In this document: one piece after another, positions 11,846 to 23,100 of the stretch
How positions within the stretch are numbered: the first letter of the stretch is position 1
Layout: the number at the start of each line of letters is the position of its first letter
Source: Solea solea
Taxonomy: Eukaryota > Chordata > Actinopteri > Pleuronectiformes > Soleidae
Assembly: GCF_958295425.1 (NCBI RefSeq)
Contig: NC_081146.1
Span: forward strand, 23,680,395 to 23,744,394
Direction: 5' to 3'
Length of the DNA stretch: 64,000 bases
The notes under the pieces: generated by a model
Told to the model about the DNA's origin: nothing
Seen by the model: only the letters and a program-made list of their open reading frames with translations
The model's database searches: none
Position numbers and translations under genes: made by a program

Positions 11846-14800
11846 GTACTCACTGTCTGTGTTACTGTTGTCGTCACCACTTCATATTTCATGGTAGGTA
11901 TTAAACTAAGTAGCCAAGCCAGCACGCTAACATTATGCAGGAGACAACGTTGGAATACTTCATGATGAGCTTAATTAGACTGAACCGTAACAGAATAACA
12001 ATGTCACTCTATACAGGTCAAGTGAATGAGATTGACAAAGACAATACTGTACTCTATATGCACACCCTTGAGTCACAAAGCTCCTTTGCTGGAAATGAGT
12101 CAAAGACTCACACTGTCTCCTCCCAGCGGAATAGCTGGGAGGAGACAGACACATTTACATACATTAATGCTTATTGAGAGCTTTATAAGTGTAAATATAG
12201 GCGGACATTCTCTCTGGTTTACAAACAGAGAACTAGACACTAAAGCTTTGTGGAACATTGCCATCATTATGCTGCAGACAGAGCCCACACTTCTCCCCTT
12301 ATCTGTTCTTCAGCTTTCAGTGTCTTTGCTTTCTCAAAGAGACCCACGGGACCAAACATGAAATATATATATACAGTATATAGCTTGTGTGTGTTTCCCA
12401 TAATTGGCTGTAAGGTGACGCGAGTCTCCGAGCTCTTCCAGCGGACTCTGTTTGAATTCAGCCGCTGTGCTCGGGCCTTTGTTGGTTGTCAGTTCCAACT
12501 CAACCTACAGTTTGTAGAACATTCTTTTTAAAAACTCCTCTCATGGTCAAAAGAACAGCTTGTGTTTGTTAAAATGTTTGGTATGTGGGTCACAGGCCCC
12601 ATCCATTAAAGTACTGCAAGCAGGCTGATGTGAGCACTGTGTAAATGTCTGCGAACAAAAAGAAGTGTTTTTCATTTAAGAGTACGACCATTTAAAACCA
12701 ATGGTTGGTTACGAGTCTCCGGCTGACCTAACCATTAAACCTAATCTTAGGCAGAACATGCAAATTCTGTACATAACATTTCTCAGTCAAACCGGGATTC
12801 AAACAGCTATCCACCATTCTGCCACGTGACCCTTTTTGAGGACACGAGGGATCTTTTCTAGGCGATTTTGGGCCTAAACCTGACCACAGAAAGAGTTAGC
12901 GCCCCCCTCGTTTTCATATGCAGGTCATTAGGGGTAATACGTATGAATTGGTCTTAGCTTGAGTCCTCATTTCAACTTTGCCTCCATTACATCTGTCAGT
13001 GTTGGTTTTCCCCTCACAAATGTTTTGCAGACGTACTGTCAGGACTTCCTCGTCTCTGCAAACAAGTGAGCACCGGCTTGAATGATGATGATAGAGCTTT
13101 GTTGCCCTTTTCTTACCAAATATCATGTTCGAATTCCTCAACACCTCTGTTATTTTTGTTGGACTTGTGGTTTTGTGAGATAAGAGGGCAAGAGGCATTG
13201 ACTTCATTACCCTTTATATGCTAAAAGTCCCAAAACGGAACATGACAATGCAGGTTGAAGGAGGAAATTACGAAATGTCAAGTTAGAGGAAGGCCTAGAT
13301 TCACACATTGAGTGACTGCTGATGAAACAATTATTGTAATCTCTGAAAACAGATGTGTTTCTCCAAGAAAGGTTTAATTTCTGGAGATGATTGATGCCAC
13401 ACTCGTGTCTGTGTGATAAATATGAAAGTACAGCAAGCTGACAGTTTAGTTTAATGCAAAGATGTGAAGTACAACCTGCCGACAACTACATTGATAAAAC
13501 AAACTAGAAATGTTCATTATGTTGCCTTATCTTTGCTGCTTGGCATATTTGGTAGCTTTTGACAGAACCAGGCTATCGCTAATTCCCCTCATTCACAGCA
13601 TGTGGCAAACCACAGAGTCATCACCAAATGGATTGTGAACTAACATTTCAAAGCCTAGAGTTTAGTATTTTAGCCAGTACCAATTTTTCTGTTTTCAAAC
13701 TTGGGGTTGGCCTTAATTAAAGTTGTCCACTGCGCCCAGTCCTCTGTTTGACAGTGCTAGGTGTCATACTCAACTTTATCATTTATTTATCGTATTTGAC
13801 GCCAAATGGGACCATCATTTACAAAAACAGGTGTTATAAATCGAGCGATAATTTGAGCTGACCTAGCAGAAGAATACAAGTCTCAGACACGAACACAGTG
13901 GCTTCATTTTTGTGGTTGTTGAGCATATTGGTGCCTGCAGATGCAGTCGTGGCAACCATGTTTACGAGATGAGTCCATTTGAACGTCATATGGGGGACAT
14001 TTCTGAAAGCTAGGAGTTCACGACCTGTGCTTTTGCTTTACTTTTATGTTGTGGAAATTTCGATTGTGTAGAGTTCATGCAGGATTTCTTGATTTGTGAA
14101 GCATTAACTCCAAAGTGCTGTAACTGTGGAGGTAGTTGTCATATGGTTTCTTCTAGAGCATGCATTTTTTGTTTTGTTTTTTAAGTAAGGTTAATGTTAT
14201 CTGCATGCTAGCTAACATTGTCTCTGCCCAGCAATGGTGTTCTCATAACTTTACCATTTGAACATCAAGCACGTCTTGTTCAAAACTTCCAATAATATCG
14301 TACAACTTCGCACCACAGGGATATTTTTCACACTTGGCTTGCGGTTTCCAGCCTTTATGCTAAGCTACGCTAACTTGGTGTGGACTGTGGCATCCTGTGT
14401 CCTGTAAAGGCGTGACCTTGACATTAATCCTCTCATCTAACGCTCAGTGAGAGGGTGTTCTTTGATCTTCTCTGCACACATTGACTTCTGTGGTGAACAG
14501 GCACCAAACCCAGACGCCCCAACCACCGCTGATCCGATACTCCGAGGAAAAGAAGCAGAAATTATGAAAGTTCAAAAGGAGAACAGCCTGTAAATAAATC
14601 AAGTGTCTCTGCTGCCAAAAAAAACCCACTGGCAGAGGATTATGGTGAATTTGAAGGTGGCTAGAGATTTAGCCAGTCCATGTGAATCCCTCTGTGCCTG
14701 TGTCCTTTCCCTCCCCTCAAAAACAGCCTCTCTCAACAGGCAGCGTCGCACTGCCAACACAAACTAATGGAGTAAATCGCTAGTGCTGAGTCTGGGCGAA

Positions 14801-15595
14801 CAAAAAAAACAACAAAGAAACTCTGCCATATTTCTGCTGCTCAAGGCCAAAGAGGAATGTAACGAACAAGCGTGACTCGGAAGGAGTTTGCCGTTAAAGT
14901 GGGAAACGTTGCACGGTGTGTATCGTAACCAGTGTAGACAGTTGCTGCGGGAGCCACTTGAACTGTTGTCCTTTCATAAAACAACACTGACAAGAAAGGC
15001 TGACTGAAATGGAAATGCGATAGATTAAAGCTAGAGATGAATGAGTCGGAGAGTCCGTCCTCTAGATTATCATCAAACACTATGATGCCGAGTCAGAGCA
15101 AATGCCTCGGTTGTGTTTTCCCTGCACAGGTGTCTAATTAGTGTATCTGGGAATGTACTGAACATCATCACCGGCTTATTAAATGTTGTTGGTACACTTT
15201 GTCCCTGCTTTTGAAATGATGCTTGTATTTTATTGCAGGACAAAGAGAACATGCAGTTTGCATTTTCGCGAAAAAACATGTCACCGTTTATTTGAGAGCG
15301 AAAATAATCCATGTGTGTACACACTGAACATTTGTATCTGCATATGTTGTATAGGGATGAGTGGCTATATGATGTAAACCTCATGAAAAAGCCTACATTG
15401 AAAACAATTTGGCAGAGATGGATATTTTTACTGTTTTTGGCGTTCCATAAACAAACTGAATTCAATGATTCTTGGCATTTTCCCCTTCAAAAGCTGGAAA
15501 AATGCTCCCTGCTAATCAGAAATGATCTAAACTCAGCGTGATATCATCAGCAAACGGTTGTTTGTTTATTTTCATTATGTAAATTATATTCATTT
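11846..15595. other. Unassigned non-coding stretch
   Basis: Apart from the 12.1-kb hairpin, no gene, RNA or element could be supported in these 3.7 kb. Base composition is even and there are few simple repeats. Frames up to 130 codons (for example 15073-15465 minus) have no domain, no splice context and overlap frames on the other strand. Confidence 0.4.
12113..12148. other. Perfect 15-bp inverted repeat (hairpin)
   Basis: The arm 12113-12127 (ctgtctcctcccagc) is exactly complementary to 12134-12148, with a 6-base loop (ggaata). The stem is GC-rich and does not extend beyond 15 bp, which is too short for a standard microRNA precursor. It is not adjacent to any gene that would make it a terminator. 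Confidence 0.8.
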
Positions 15596-15921
15596 TACAC
15601 ATTTTTATTTCTCTATAACGCACACACACAGGTTTGTGCAGCTGCTCTTGACAGGACTCTGCAAAATCTTACCCCAAAACTTAACCACAATGAGTTATAA
15701 CTCTAACCTAAACACAATTAAAATCTTAGCCCTAACATAGCCCTTAGGACCCGTTTTTTGGTCTCCATGAGGACTACAGGTCCTGACAAGGTCAGTGTTA
15801 ATGCAAGAAAAGGTCCTAAAAGGTCCTAAAGTATGTACTAAAATTAGTACACACTATGTCTGCTTCCCATGACTTCAGGGGACATTACATTGACTGACAT
15901 TCATGGAGAATTACTCTAACC

Positions 15922-16179
15922 CAGAAGTGTCAATCTCATTTTAGCTCAGGGGCCACATACAGTGCAATTTGATCTCAAGTGGGCCGGACAAGTAAAATAT
16001 TAGCATAATAATCTATAGACAAGAAGGACTCCAAATTGTTCCCCTTTGTTTTACATTTAATAAAGTATCTTTTTTACAAAACATATGATGAACAAACAAA
16101 AATATAGATTGTGCGGGCCGGATTGGACCCTCTGGCGCACCCTGGTTCTGGCCCGCAGGCTGTATGTTTGACACCCCTG
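15922..16179. mobile_element. hAT MITE with 8-bp target duplication
   Basis: A 258-bp element with ends cagaagtgtcaatctcatt and (right end, reverse complement) caggggtgtcaaacatacag. It is flanked by ctctaacc (15914-15921) and ctctaact (16180-16187), an 8-bp duplication with one mismatch, as expected for hAT transposition. The GGCCCGCAGGCTGTATGTTTGACACCCCTG-type end and the 'gtgggccgg' interior recur at 41.85-42.2 kb in the opposite orientation. No transposase is encoded. Confidence 0.8.
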
Positions 16180-16318
16180 CTCTAACTATAACTATTAATG
16201 GCCTAACCAACTTCATCCTAGCCACACAAGATAATTTAAATTACAGGGACTTGATTTTTGTCCCCATAATGTGGCTGTGCAAACAGATTTAGGTCCCCAC
16301 AACATGAGTAATACCTGG

Positions 16319-16319
16319 A

Positions 16320-16346
<27 letters not shown>
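16319..16346. repeat. (CA)n microsatellite
   Basis: About 14 uninterrupted CA units at the right border of the copy D repeat. Confidence 0.9.
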
Positions 16347-16350
<4 letters not shown>

Positions 16351-17311
16351 TACTGTGTATGGAAAACGTTAGTCATGTCTAATGCTACATCCACACGATT
16401 CTGTTTTTGTTTACAAATGCATGGATTGTGCTCCGGATACACCTGTCATCCACACTACCCTAAAGTTTTAGAGCACGAAATGTAGGATGTAGAAATGTTC
16501 AAAAATGCTGCTGGCTCCATTTTTGTTTTAAAACTTTGGGCTGACACAGTTGTCCATATTTTTTATTTCCGTTGGTTCTTATGAGCCACGATGTTGCAAA
16601 TGTTGATGGAAAACCTCTATATTTTTGGAGAGAGAAAAAAACCCCATCTACTGTATGTGTGGACTAGGCATAAGGGAAGATGGAAAACTGTAGGATTTTA
16701 CGTTAACATTTGATATATCACTATTTAGGCTACATGGATGGCAAAGAGAAATCATTCAAATGCCGTCAGGAGACACATTTACGCTCTGCCCTTGAGACAA
16801 ACTACGGTGTCACAAATACATTATACGGGAAAATATGAAGAAGATACGTGAACAAATGCAGGTCATCACTCTTGACCACTGGACTCGTGTGAATAATGAG
16901 AATCATTTAGGCTTTACAGCACACTTCGCTGTTAAAGACTGGAAACTGCAGTCGTTTGCATTAACTGTGAGTAAAACAGAAGAGCAGCACTAATAATGTG
17001 AGTACACACAAGAAATTATATTCTCCTACTTAATTTTAATGGCCTTTATGGCTGTTTTGGCCTGGGTTTTGTTTTTCTGCTATTGTATACACTGCGAGCG
17101 CACAAGTGCACAGGACTTTAAGCAGTTATGTTTAAACTTAGAGATGATGTGATTTAAAATGTGCGTCCTTTGTGTTCATTCTATGACATTTAAATATCAG
17201 TCCATTCATGGTTCAGTATAAAGATCACAAGATGTGATTAAATCATGATGAATCACAACAAATTCTGCAATAATTACATTTCTCATTAATTGATTGGCTT
17301 TCTACACTTAC
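16351..17311. other. Unassigned non-coding stretch
   Basis: No gene, RNA or element is recognised between the CA tract and the next element end. Short frames only. Confidence 0.4.
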
Positions 17312-18378
17312 CGGTCACTTTATTAGGGACACAACACACGAAATAAAGTGGCAGAAATTGGACTCTCATCCGCTTCAAGGCTCATTGTGTTGTGTGTGTT
17401 CAGAGATGGTCTTAGTACCTTGGTTGCAATGAGTGGTCATTTCAGTTTCTGTTGCCTTTCTATCATCTTGAATCAGTCTGGCCATTCTCCTCTGACCTCT
17501 GGCATCAACAAGACATTTTCACCAAAGGAACTGCTGCTCACTGGATATTTTCTCTCTTTATGGATCATTCTCTCCGTGTGAAAATCCCAGTAGATCAAAA
17601 GTTTCTGAAGTGCACATACCCATAGCAGCCTGTTTGCCCCCAGCAACCAGTCAAAGTACAGATGGGTTCAGTTCAGCACTTTTGAGCCGTGTTTCCACCA
17701 AGTGGAATGTTGCATATTTTTTTGTTTTTCATTAGGGAAAGTACCAAAACAATCAGCCCCAACCATTCAATATGTGGTACCTTTTCCTGGCTTAATTAGC
17801 CAGAGTTAATGGTACAGTACGGTCTGGATGGAGCTGATCTGGCTCAGTTCTCGGTCGAAACACAAGCCTGACCCAGGGCTTAACAGTGATGGAAACACGG
17901 CATAAGAAATGACCAAATCGGTACTATCCCAGTTTTTGGCACCCTTCCTTTGGGGCACCAAGCACAGTGATCTGGCTCCTACAGGGTGGAGCTACACGCA
18001 CTGAAGTTGATTTGTCGACAGATAATCATCACTTATGTGTCTGTGTGTGTTTTTCTGTGCAGCCTGCAGCCTTCTCCTCAAAAACAAAGCTTGCCTTCCT
18101 CTTGATAAACAACAACATGCCAAGAAGAAAGAACACAAAATGCTGGATGTCCTCCTTTGTTACTCGTGAGTTACTGTGGCGTGTTCTTCTTCTTCGTGGA
18201 CATGCGCTATTGACATCACACTATTTACATAGCTGGCGCAGCTGATGCCGTCCGGCACCATACATCCCATATTAAAAAAAAAACCTGGTGTGTAAACGAG
18301 GCTTAAATGCACTGTGTTGCTGCTATATGATTGACTATTTATGTACTGATGTACCTAATGAAATGGCTGCCGAGTGTA
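17312..18378. mobile_element. Split DNA element with 'accggtcactttattag' ends
   Basis: The left end (taccggtcactttattaggg) and the right end (gtacctaatgaaatggctgc, reverse complement gcagccatttcattaggtac) are imperfect inverted repeats. The left arm to about 17640 (ggcatcaacaagacattttc, gaaaatcccagtagatcaaa) and the right arm at 18300-18378 (gcttaaatgcactgtgttgc) are the two arms of a repeat very common in fish. The middle is replaced or interrupted by other sequence, including a smaller MITE. Confidence 0.55.
17686..17901. mobile_element. Small MITE with 'gccgtgtttccacca' ends
   Basis: The left end gccgtgtttccacca and the right end tgatggaaacacggc are 15-bp inverted repeats with one mismatch around a 216-bp non-coding interior. 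It lies between the two arms of the larger element. The target duplication is not clear. Confidence 0.5.
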
Positions 18379-18461
18379 TTATGTGTATATTTAAACCATA
18401 CACAAACTTGTTTTTATATCTTAGTGAGGACACATCATTGACATAATGCATTCCCTTACCC

Positions 18462-19066
18462 CAGTGGTTCTCAAACCTTTTCTGTTGGGCCCCCCTTTGG
18501 AGGAAGAAATTTCCTGGGGCCCCCCCGAATCTCACAAAATTGTAACATGTGTCAGTATGAGCTCCTTTGCAATCGTGTGTGTGTTTCTTGGTACGTGCAA
18601 TTCTCTATGCAACCTTGTAGGAAACTAGCTGTGCTTTGTTGTTTCCACCGGCATTTTTTTTTTAAAACATTTTCCTGCTTTCGGTATTCATAAAGTTTCC
18701 TCTTGAAAAACTCCAGTGGCTTACCGACGTAACTCGGGTGAATTGTCTCCAAGTGTCTCTTCAATTTATTAGGTTTCATGCTGCTGTCCCCTGCCAATGT
18801 TTTGCGACACAACACACAGAGAGGTCGTTCTTCACCACATTCACTGTGAATCCAAGACAGAGCTATGAGATATAATCCAAACCTTGTCACCAGTGTAGAT
18901 TTTGTTGTGGTACGTCACTAAAATGAGTCTGGGTTACCGCAAGACCAAACATTCTGCCTGCTAAACTTTAGTTAGGACTTAACAAAACAAAAACAGAGCT
19001 TGCAGCCCACACGGAAAGTCTCCACGCCCCCCCAGGGGGGCCCGCCCCACAGTTTGAGAAAGGCTG
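18462..19066. mobile_element. hAT element with partial transposase and perfect 8-bp target duplication
   Basis: A 605-bp element with ends cagtggttctcaaac and (right, reverse complement) cagcctttctcaaac. It is flanked on both sides by ccttaccc (18454-18461 and 19067-19074). A perfect 8-bp duplication plus these ends is diagnostic of a hAT insertion. Inside, the minus strand keeps the N-terminal BED finger of the transposase, but the catalytic and dimerisation domains are missing. It is therefore an internally deleted, non-autonomous derivative. Confidence 0.85.
18552..18890 (-). pseudogene. hAT transposase fragment with BED-type zinc finger
   Basis: The 112-codon minus frame has a BED finger: CxxC (CVLC) about 28 residues in, then LAGD, KPNKLKRH and the HxxxxH pair (HLETIH). 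A YVGKPLEFFKRKL segment follows, as in ZBED5/SCAND3-like hAT transposases. Beyond about residue 85 the similarity stops. A full transposase would have several hundred more residues, including the hAT catalytic core. It sits inside the element defined by terminal repeats, so it is transposon-derived and not a host gene. Confidence 0.75.
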
Positions 19067-19225
19067 CCTTACCCAAACCTTAACCATCACAACTAAGTGC
19101 CTAACCTTAACCCTTACGCCTACTCTAACCTAAACCCAATTCTAACCCTAACCCTAAAACCAGGTCTTAACCTTGAAAAAGCCCTTTAAAGATAGTTTTT
19201 GAACTCACAAAGACATAAATACAAG

Positions 19226-19236
19226 TACACACACAC

Positions 19237-19270
<34 letters not shown>
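19226..19270. repeat. (CA)n microsatellite
   Basis: A CA tract with one G interruption at the right edge of copy B. It produces a His/Thr-rich shadow frame. Confidence 0.9.
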
Positions 19271-19272
<2 letters not shown>

Positions 19273-19458
19273 AGTGCTTAATGTATTAGACCATCATCAT
19301 AAAAGCATCAATATTTCAGAAATCTTGAGAGAAAAAAAGTTATTTATTTTAAGTCATAAATTAATCAAGCATAACATTCAACCACTACAACTTTTTTTTG
19401 TAAATCTGAAAACTCATGGATAATAATATTTTGCTTTGGGTGTTAGTCTAATAAATGT

Positions 19459-19515
19459 GTATATACACATACTGTATATATATATATATATATATACATA
19501 AATATATGTATATAT
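19459..19515. repeat. TA/TATG-rich simple repeat
   Basis: Alternating TA with ATGTAT interruptions about 200-450 bp upstream of the promoter. No function can be read from it. Confidence 0.7.
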
Positions 19516-19699
19516 GCCTTTACTGTGTGTAAACATACAGTATGCATGCACAATACACAACTATATCACAATAGAAATCCCTTTGTTTTGTGAAGCGCTT
19601 CATTAATTAAGTGTGAAGTCAGCTGAATAGCATTATGACGTAACTTAATGCAATTCACAAAGCAGCGTAAACGCCCCATAAAGGGTAATAATGCGTGTG

Positions 19700-19945
19700 T
19701 TTAAATCCCCTGTCCTGCGCTCTGATTGGCTGCCTCTGCGTACACGCGAACCAGAAGTGCAGGCATTTAACATCTGGAAGAAAAGTGAGCTGCACTGGGC
19801 AGGGGGGGGGGGAGGAAGAAAACCCTCAAAAGAGTCTGCCAATCAGCGACGAGCTCATTGTAATACAGACCTCTGATTGGCGGAGTCTGCTGTCAAACAA
19901 CCACCGCGGGGGGGCGTGGCCTGGTCGGCTGCCGGAGTGTTGTGA
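19700..19945 (+). promoter_or_regulatory. TATA-less, CCAAT/GC-box promoter
   Basis: Three NF-Y type boxes are visible: ATTGG at 19725-19729, CCAAT at 19839-19843 and ATTGG at 19876-19880. The second and third lie within CCAATCAG/CTGATTGG contexts. A GC box (gggggcgtggcc) is at about 19910-19921. There is no TATA box. CpG density rises sharply compared with the flanks. The arrangement just upstream of a splice-donor-terminated exon fits a housekeeping- or developmental-type RNA polymerase II promoter reading rightwards. The exact start site is inferred. Confidence 0.6.
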
Positions 19946-20166
19946 TTTGAGTCTGGCTTCAGTCTCGTCTCAGCAGCGAGAGTCGCCTTTTCAGTGCCGC
20001 GGCGCTCTGGGAATACAAACCGTTTCTGCGAAGAAGAAGAAGAAAACTACGCTAAAACTGCGTCGTCACTGCGACTTTACTGTTCCTCCACTGCGTCTCT
20101 GTCTCCTCCGAAAGACTGCGACGTTTGCGTTTGTCTTTTTATCGAAGGAACTGGGGAAACAGTGAG
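19946..20166 (+). other. Non-coding first exon (5' UTR) of an unidentified gene
   Basis: CpG-rich sequence without an in-frame start ends in GAG|GTAAGT (donor at 20167-20172), a near-perfect vertebrate 5' splice site. No ATG is found between about 19920 and the donor, so the exon would be 5' UTR only. A GAA run lies at about 20031-20044, and a (CCG)6 run follows in the intron (20182-20199). The 5' end is approximate. A 156-codon frame crossing this region begins upstream of the promoter boxes and is not credible as a protein. Coding exons must lie elsewhere, probably beyond 64,000. Confidence 0.5.
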
Positions 20167-23100
20167 GTAAGTAGTGCTTCTCCGCCGCCGCCGCCGCCGC
20201 TGCTCTCAGTTTGTTTGGAGTGTGATGCTTCCAACTTTACCCCAGCGTGGAGCTCATTTCTCTGCATTAAATGCGTCCAGGAAAACGGTTCCAATGCCCA
20301 TTTTCCCCGACACATTTCTCTGAACTCAAACTATCCTTTTACTTAATTGTAGGCTTGTGTGTTGGCGAGTTCGTGTTCTGTTCTTTCTCCTGTGTTGTTA
20401 ATAATAGTGTCGGTCATTTTTATTTTCACTGAGGGGCAGAGAAAATAAAGTATCAGCTGATGTTGCACTAATTCAGACGCCGTGTTTTTTTTGGACCCAT
20501 TCTTGGATTTAAATACACGCGAGTTAAAGTGAAACGTGTATTTTTAATGCGTTTTCTTGCTCTATTCAATGCAACTTATCGTCAATTAACGGCGGTTCCT
20601 GTGACTGGCTTTGTGCCAACTGGATTTGGATACCCGGGGTTTGTTATTCTGCCATTTTTCTTTTCGTAAATAAAAATATGGAAGTAAAAACAGCACATAT
20701 TGGGTGGGATATTTTACGGGGAATTGTAGTCTGTAAGTGTGGGATGCCAGGGAAAGAAAGGTGCGTTTACGTGACCGTTTGATTGCATTGACAGGGGCGC
20801 AATTTGCACACACTGCTAAATCCTTTGCCCTTTTCATCTGCAGTTTTGTCCTAATGCCAAAACTCGCAGGGGAAAAAAAGCGGTGAGCTCATGGTTGTAA
20901 CAGGTTTTTGTTTTTTTTGCACGCAGACTTTCTGCAGCTGTTTTAATTTTAATTGTCGTCTCTCCTCCTCTGAGCTTCTTACAAAGAAAGAGGTCGAGGC
21001 TCCGGTGCTTTTTCTCTCTGCTGCTGAGCTGCATGAGCCGTTGAAGGGAAAATAAGCTCCGTTCGTAGTGAAACAGAAATGCTCTTCTTGAGCTGTGTAT
21101 GTGTGTTTTTGTGTGTGTGTTTTTTTTTTTCCACCTTGCTCAAATTGGACCATGATTCGTCTCGGCCTGTTGTGCATCATCTCCCTCAGTGGGTGTTCAG
21201 TTTCAGCTGAGGTTAAGAGCAGTTCAGTAGTAAATAAATATCTCCAAAACACAGGCAGATATCGACTGCACTGCTACTTTTTCCCCCATTTCTGTCTCCG
21301 TTTAATATTATATTCACAGTATGGTACTTGTCTAGTTTGTGTTTTATTGTTCCCTCTCTATATATTAATTGTTTAAATGCAAAAATTGCATCAATAAAGT
21401 GCATCTATCCAAGTCATATATAGGTATTTCTGCTTTAGCCTGGTTCTGCTCCAGTCCTCCAGCAAAAGTTTTGCATATAATATGTGTATTTTATTTATAT
21501 ATATATACACTGCTTTAAGGTTACATCACCTTGACTGCACAGGAGGGACAGCTATTGCTCATTTCTAGTTAAAGCTGCACTCATTGTGAAATTCTGAGCT
21601 GATGCATCCATTAAATAATATACTTTTCTATTAAGGTTTCATGCTCTTTTGTATCTGGGATGCAAATAATTATAATCGCATGAGCTTTAACTTAGGTAAA
21701 AGACGGACATGTTATCCAGTCTGTAAATGATAGGAAACTGCATTATTATTATTTTTTAAATGACTAATGTGCTAACTTTATGTTTTTTTTTTTTAAATTT
21801 TGAGGGGGGTTTACATAAGGAATGAGGCGGAAAATCCGACTCTATCCAAACACCCTACATTCACATCAATGTTCCACTGAGCACAGGCAACAACGCGTGC
21901 CGTTGTGCCGTCATGTGACCAGAACATGAGTGAGGGCTGCATACGTCTGCCATGTTGTGGCAGCGTCCCTGTGGACGTATTTATCAACAAAAAGAGGGGG
22001 AAAATACAAGGTTGTTAAATGTAAAGAAGCAGCAACGTTTATCATCATATTGTGGGCCATTTATTTCTTCGTTGATGGGAGAATAAAGAATTGTTACGCA
22101 GTTTGGAGTGGATGGTGATTTTGAAATGGCTGGTCGTGGCTAGGTGATCAATGAATCGGCACATTACGGATGAGCTTAGCTGTCTAAAGGGGGTAAAACG
22201 ACCGTTATCACTGTTATTGGTGAATAATCAAGGTTAGTAGTAGTGGTGTCGAGCCGTCCCCTAGTTTACCACCTTGGCGAAAGCTGAAATGCAGTGACGC
22301 TGATAACGTAACCGATGTTTGTGTTTTTTTTGTCGTTCTGTGATGGTTTGAATAATCCCGCCGCTAATCCGTCAAATGTATGAAATCATCTTTTATACCA
22401 CGTCCTGTCACAGAAGTCAAATGCTTATCCCCCCCCCCCCCAGAAAAACATGGACGCTGAGTCAACGGATGTCTTCTCATTTCATGATAAGCCAATCACA
22501 GTCAATAAGCTGAACACAGCTGATAAATTAGTGCATCCCTCTGCAGAGAGAGAGCCTCTTGTTTTGGCCGTTAGGGCAGAAGAAACATCGCACACACACA
22601 CTGCTCCAGTCAGATGTTTAAGTGGAGACAGTGTGGTCAGATCTTGTGATGTTTCTTTCGCTGTTTTTTTTTTCCCCTTATCCCCCCTCGTCATCTACCT
22701 CCTCTCCTCAGCTCCTGCAGGGATATCACAGGACAGGGAGGCCATCCACGGATGGCTTGTGGTTTCCTGCCGCAGTTGTACAGTGACGAAGCACTTTGTT
22801 CCACTCAGAGGACATTGCAGTGTGGTTTCAGCTCATTTCATTTGACACGTTACCGCTCTGCGAATACAGAGAGGTGCCACTGCCCCAGAGGAGGAGTGGG
22901 ATGCTGCCCGCGTAGCCTCAGTCTGTCTGATGCTTACCGGCCGGCAGTTATCAGTCAGCACTCCCACTTACACTACATATAGTGCATACAAATGTATATA
23001 TTATAGCCTTGTTTCAGGCAGTCTTCTCCGTTCATAAACAATAAACGCTTAGCCTTTCCTCCCCCCGCCCCCTTACTTTTTCTCAAACACCATTATGAAA

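Larger units (their letters stand above)
15600..16350. repeat. CA-flanked repeat with 'ctaacc' blocks, copy D, split by a hAT MITE
   Basis: A (CA)n start at about 15620 is followed by accccaaaacttaaccaca, ctctaacctaaacaca and 'ggacccgttttttggtctcc' blocks. It ends in 'taggtccccacaaca' and a (CA)14 tract at 16319-16346. It belongs with or near the family seen at 5.2, 18.4 and 47.7 kb but has a different core. The hAT MITE at 15922-16179 interrupts it between ctctaacc and ctctaact. Confidence 0.5.
18395..19275. repeat. CA-flanked CCCTAA-containing repeat, copy B, split by a hAT element
   Basis: The left part (acaaacttgtttttatatcttagtgaggac, then acataatgcattccc) matches copy A at 5221 block for block. 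The right part (19067 onward) continues with ccttaaccatcacaactaag, repeated ctaaccctaaccctaa and a final tacaagtacacacac entering a (CA)n tract. The hAT element at 18462-19066 interrupts it. Removing that element leaves a continuous copy. Confidence 0.6.

Noticed and set aside
12113..12148. The hairpin as a microRNA precursor or terminator
   Set aside because: The stem stops at 15 bp, shorter than a pre-miRNA, and there is no bacterial-type transcription unit.
16319..19270. CA tracts and ctaaccctaa blocks as a CRISPR array or telomere
   Set aside because: No regular repeat-spacer structure. The telomere-like blocks are short, degenerate and internal to an interspersed repeat.
19695..20165. 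156-codon frame over the promoter as a protein gene
   Set aside because: Its start lies upstream of the CCAAT and GC boxes and its end abuts a splice donor. The sequence is low-complexity and has no domain, so it is better read as promoter plus 5' UTR.
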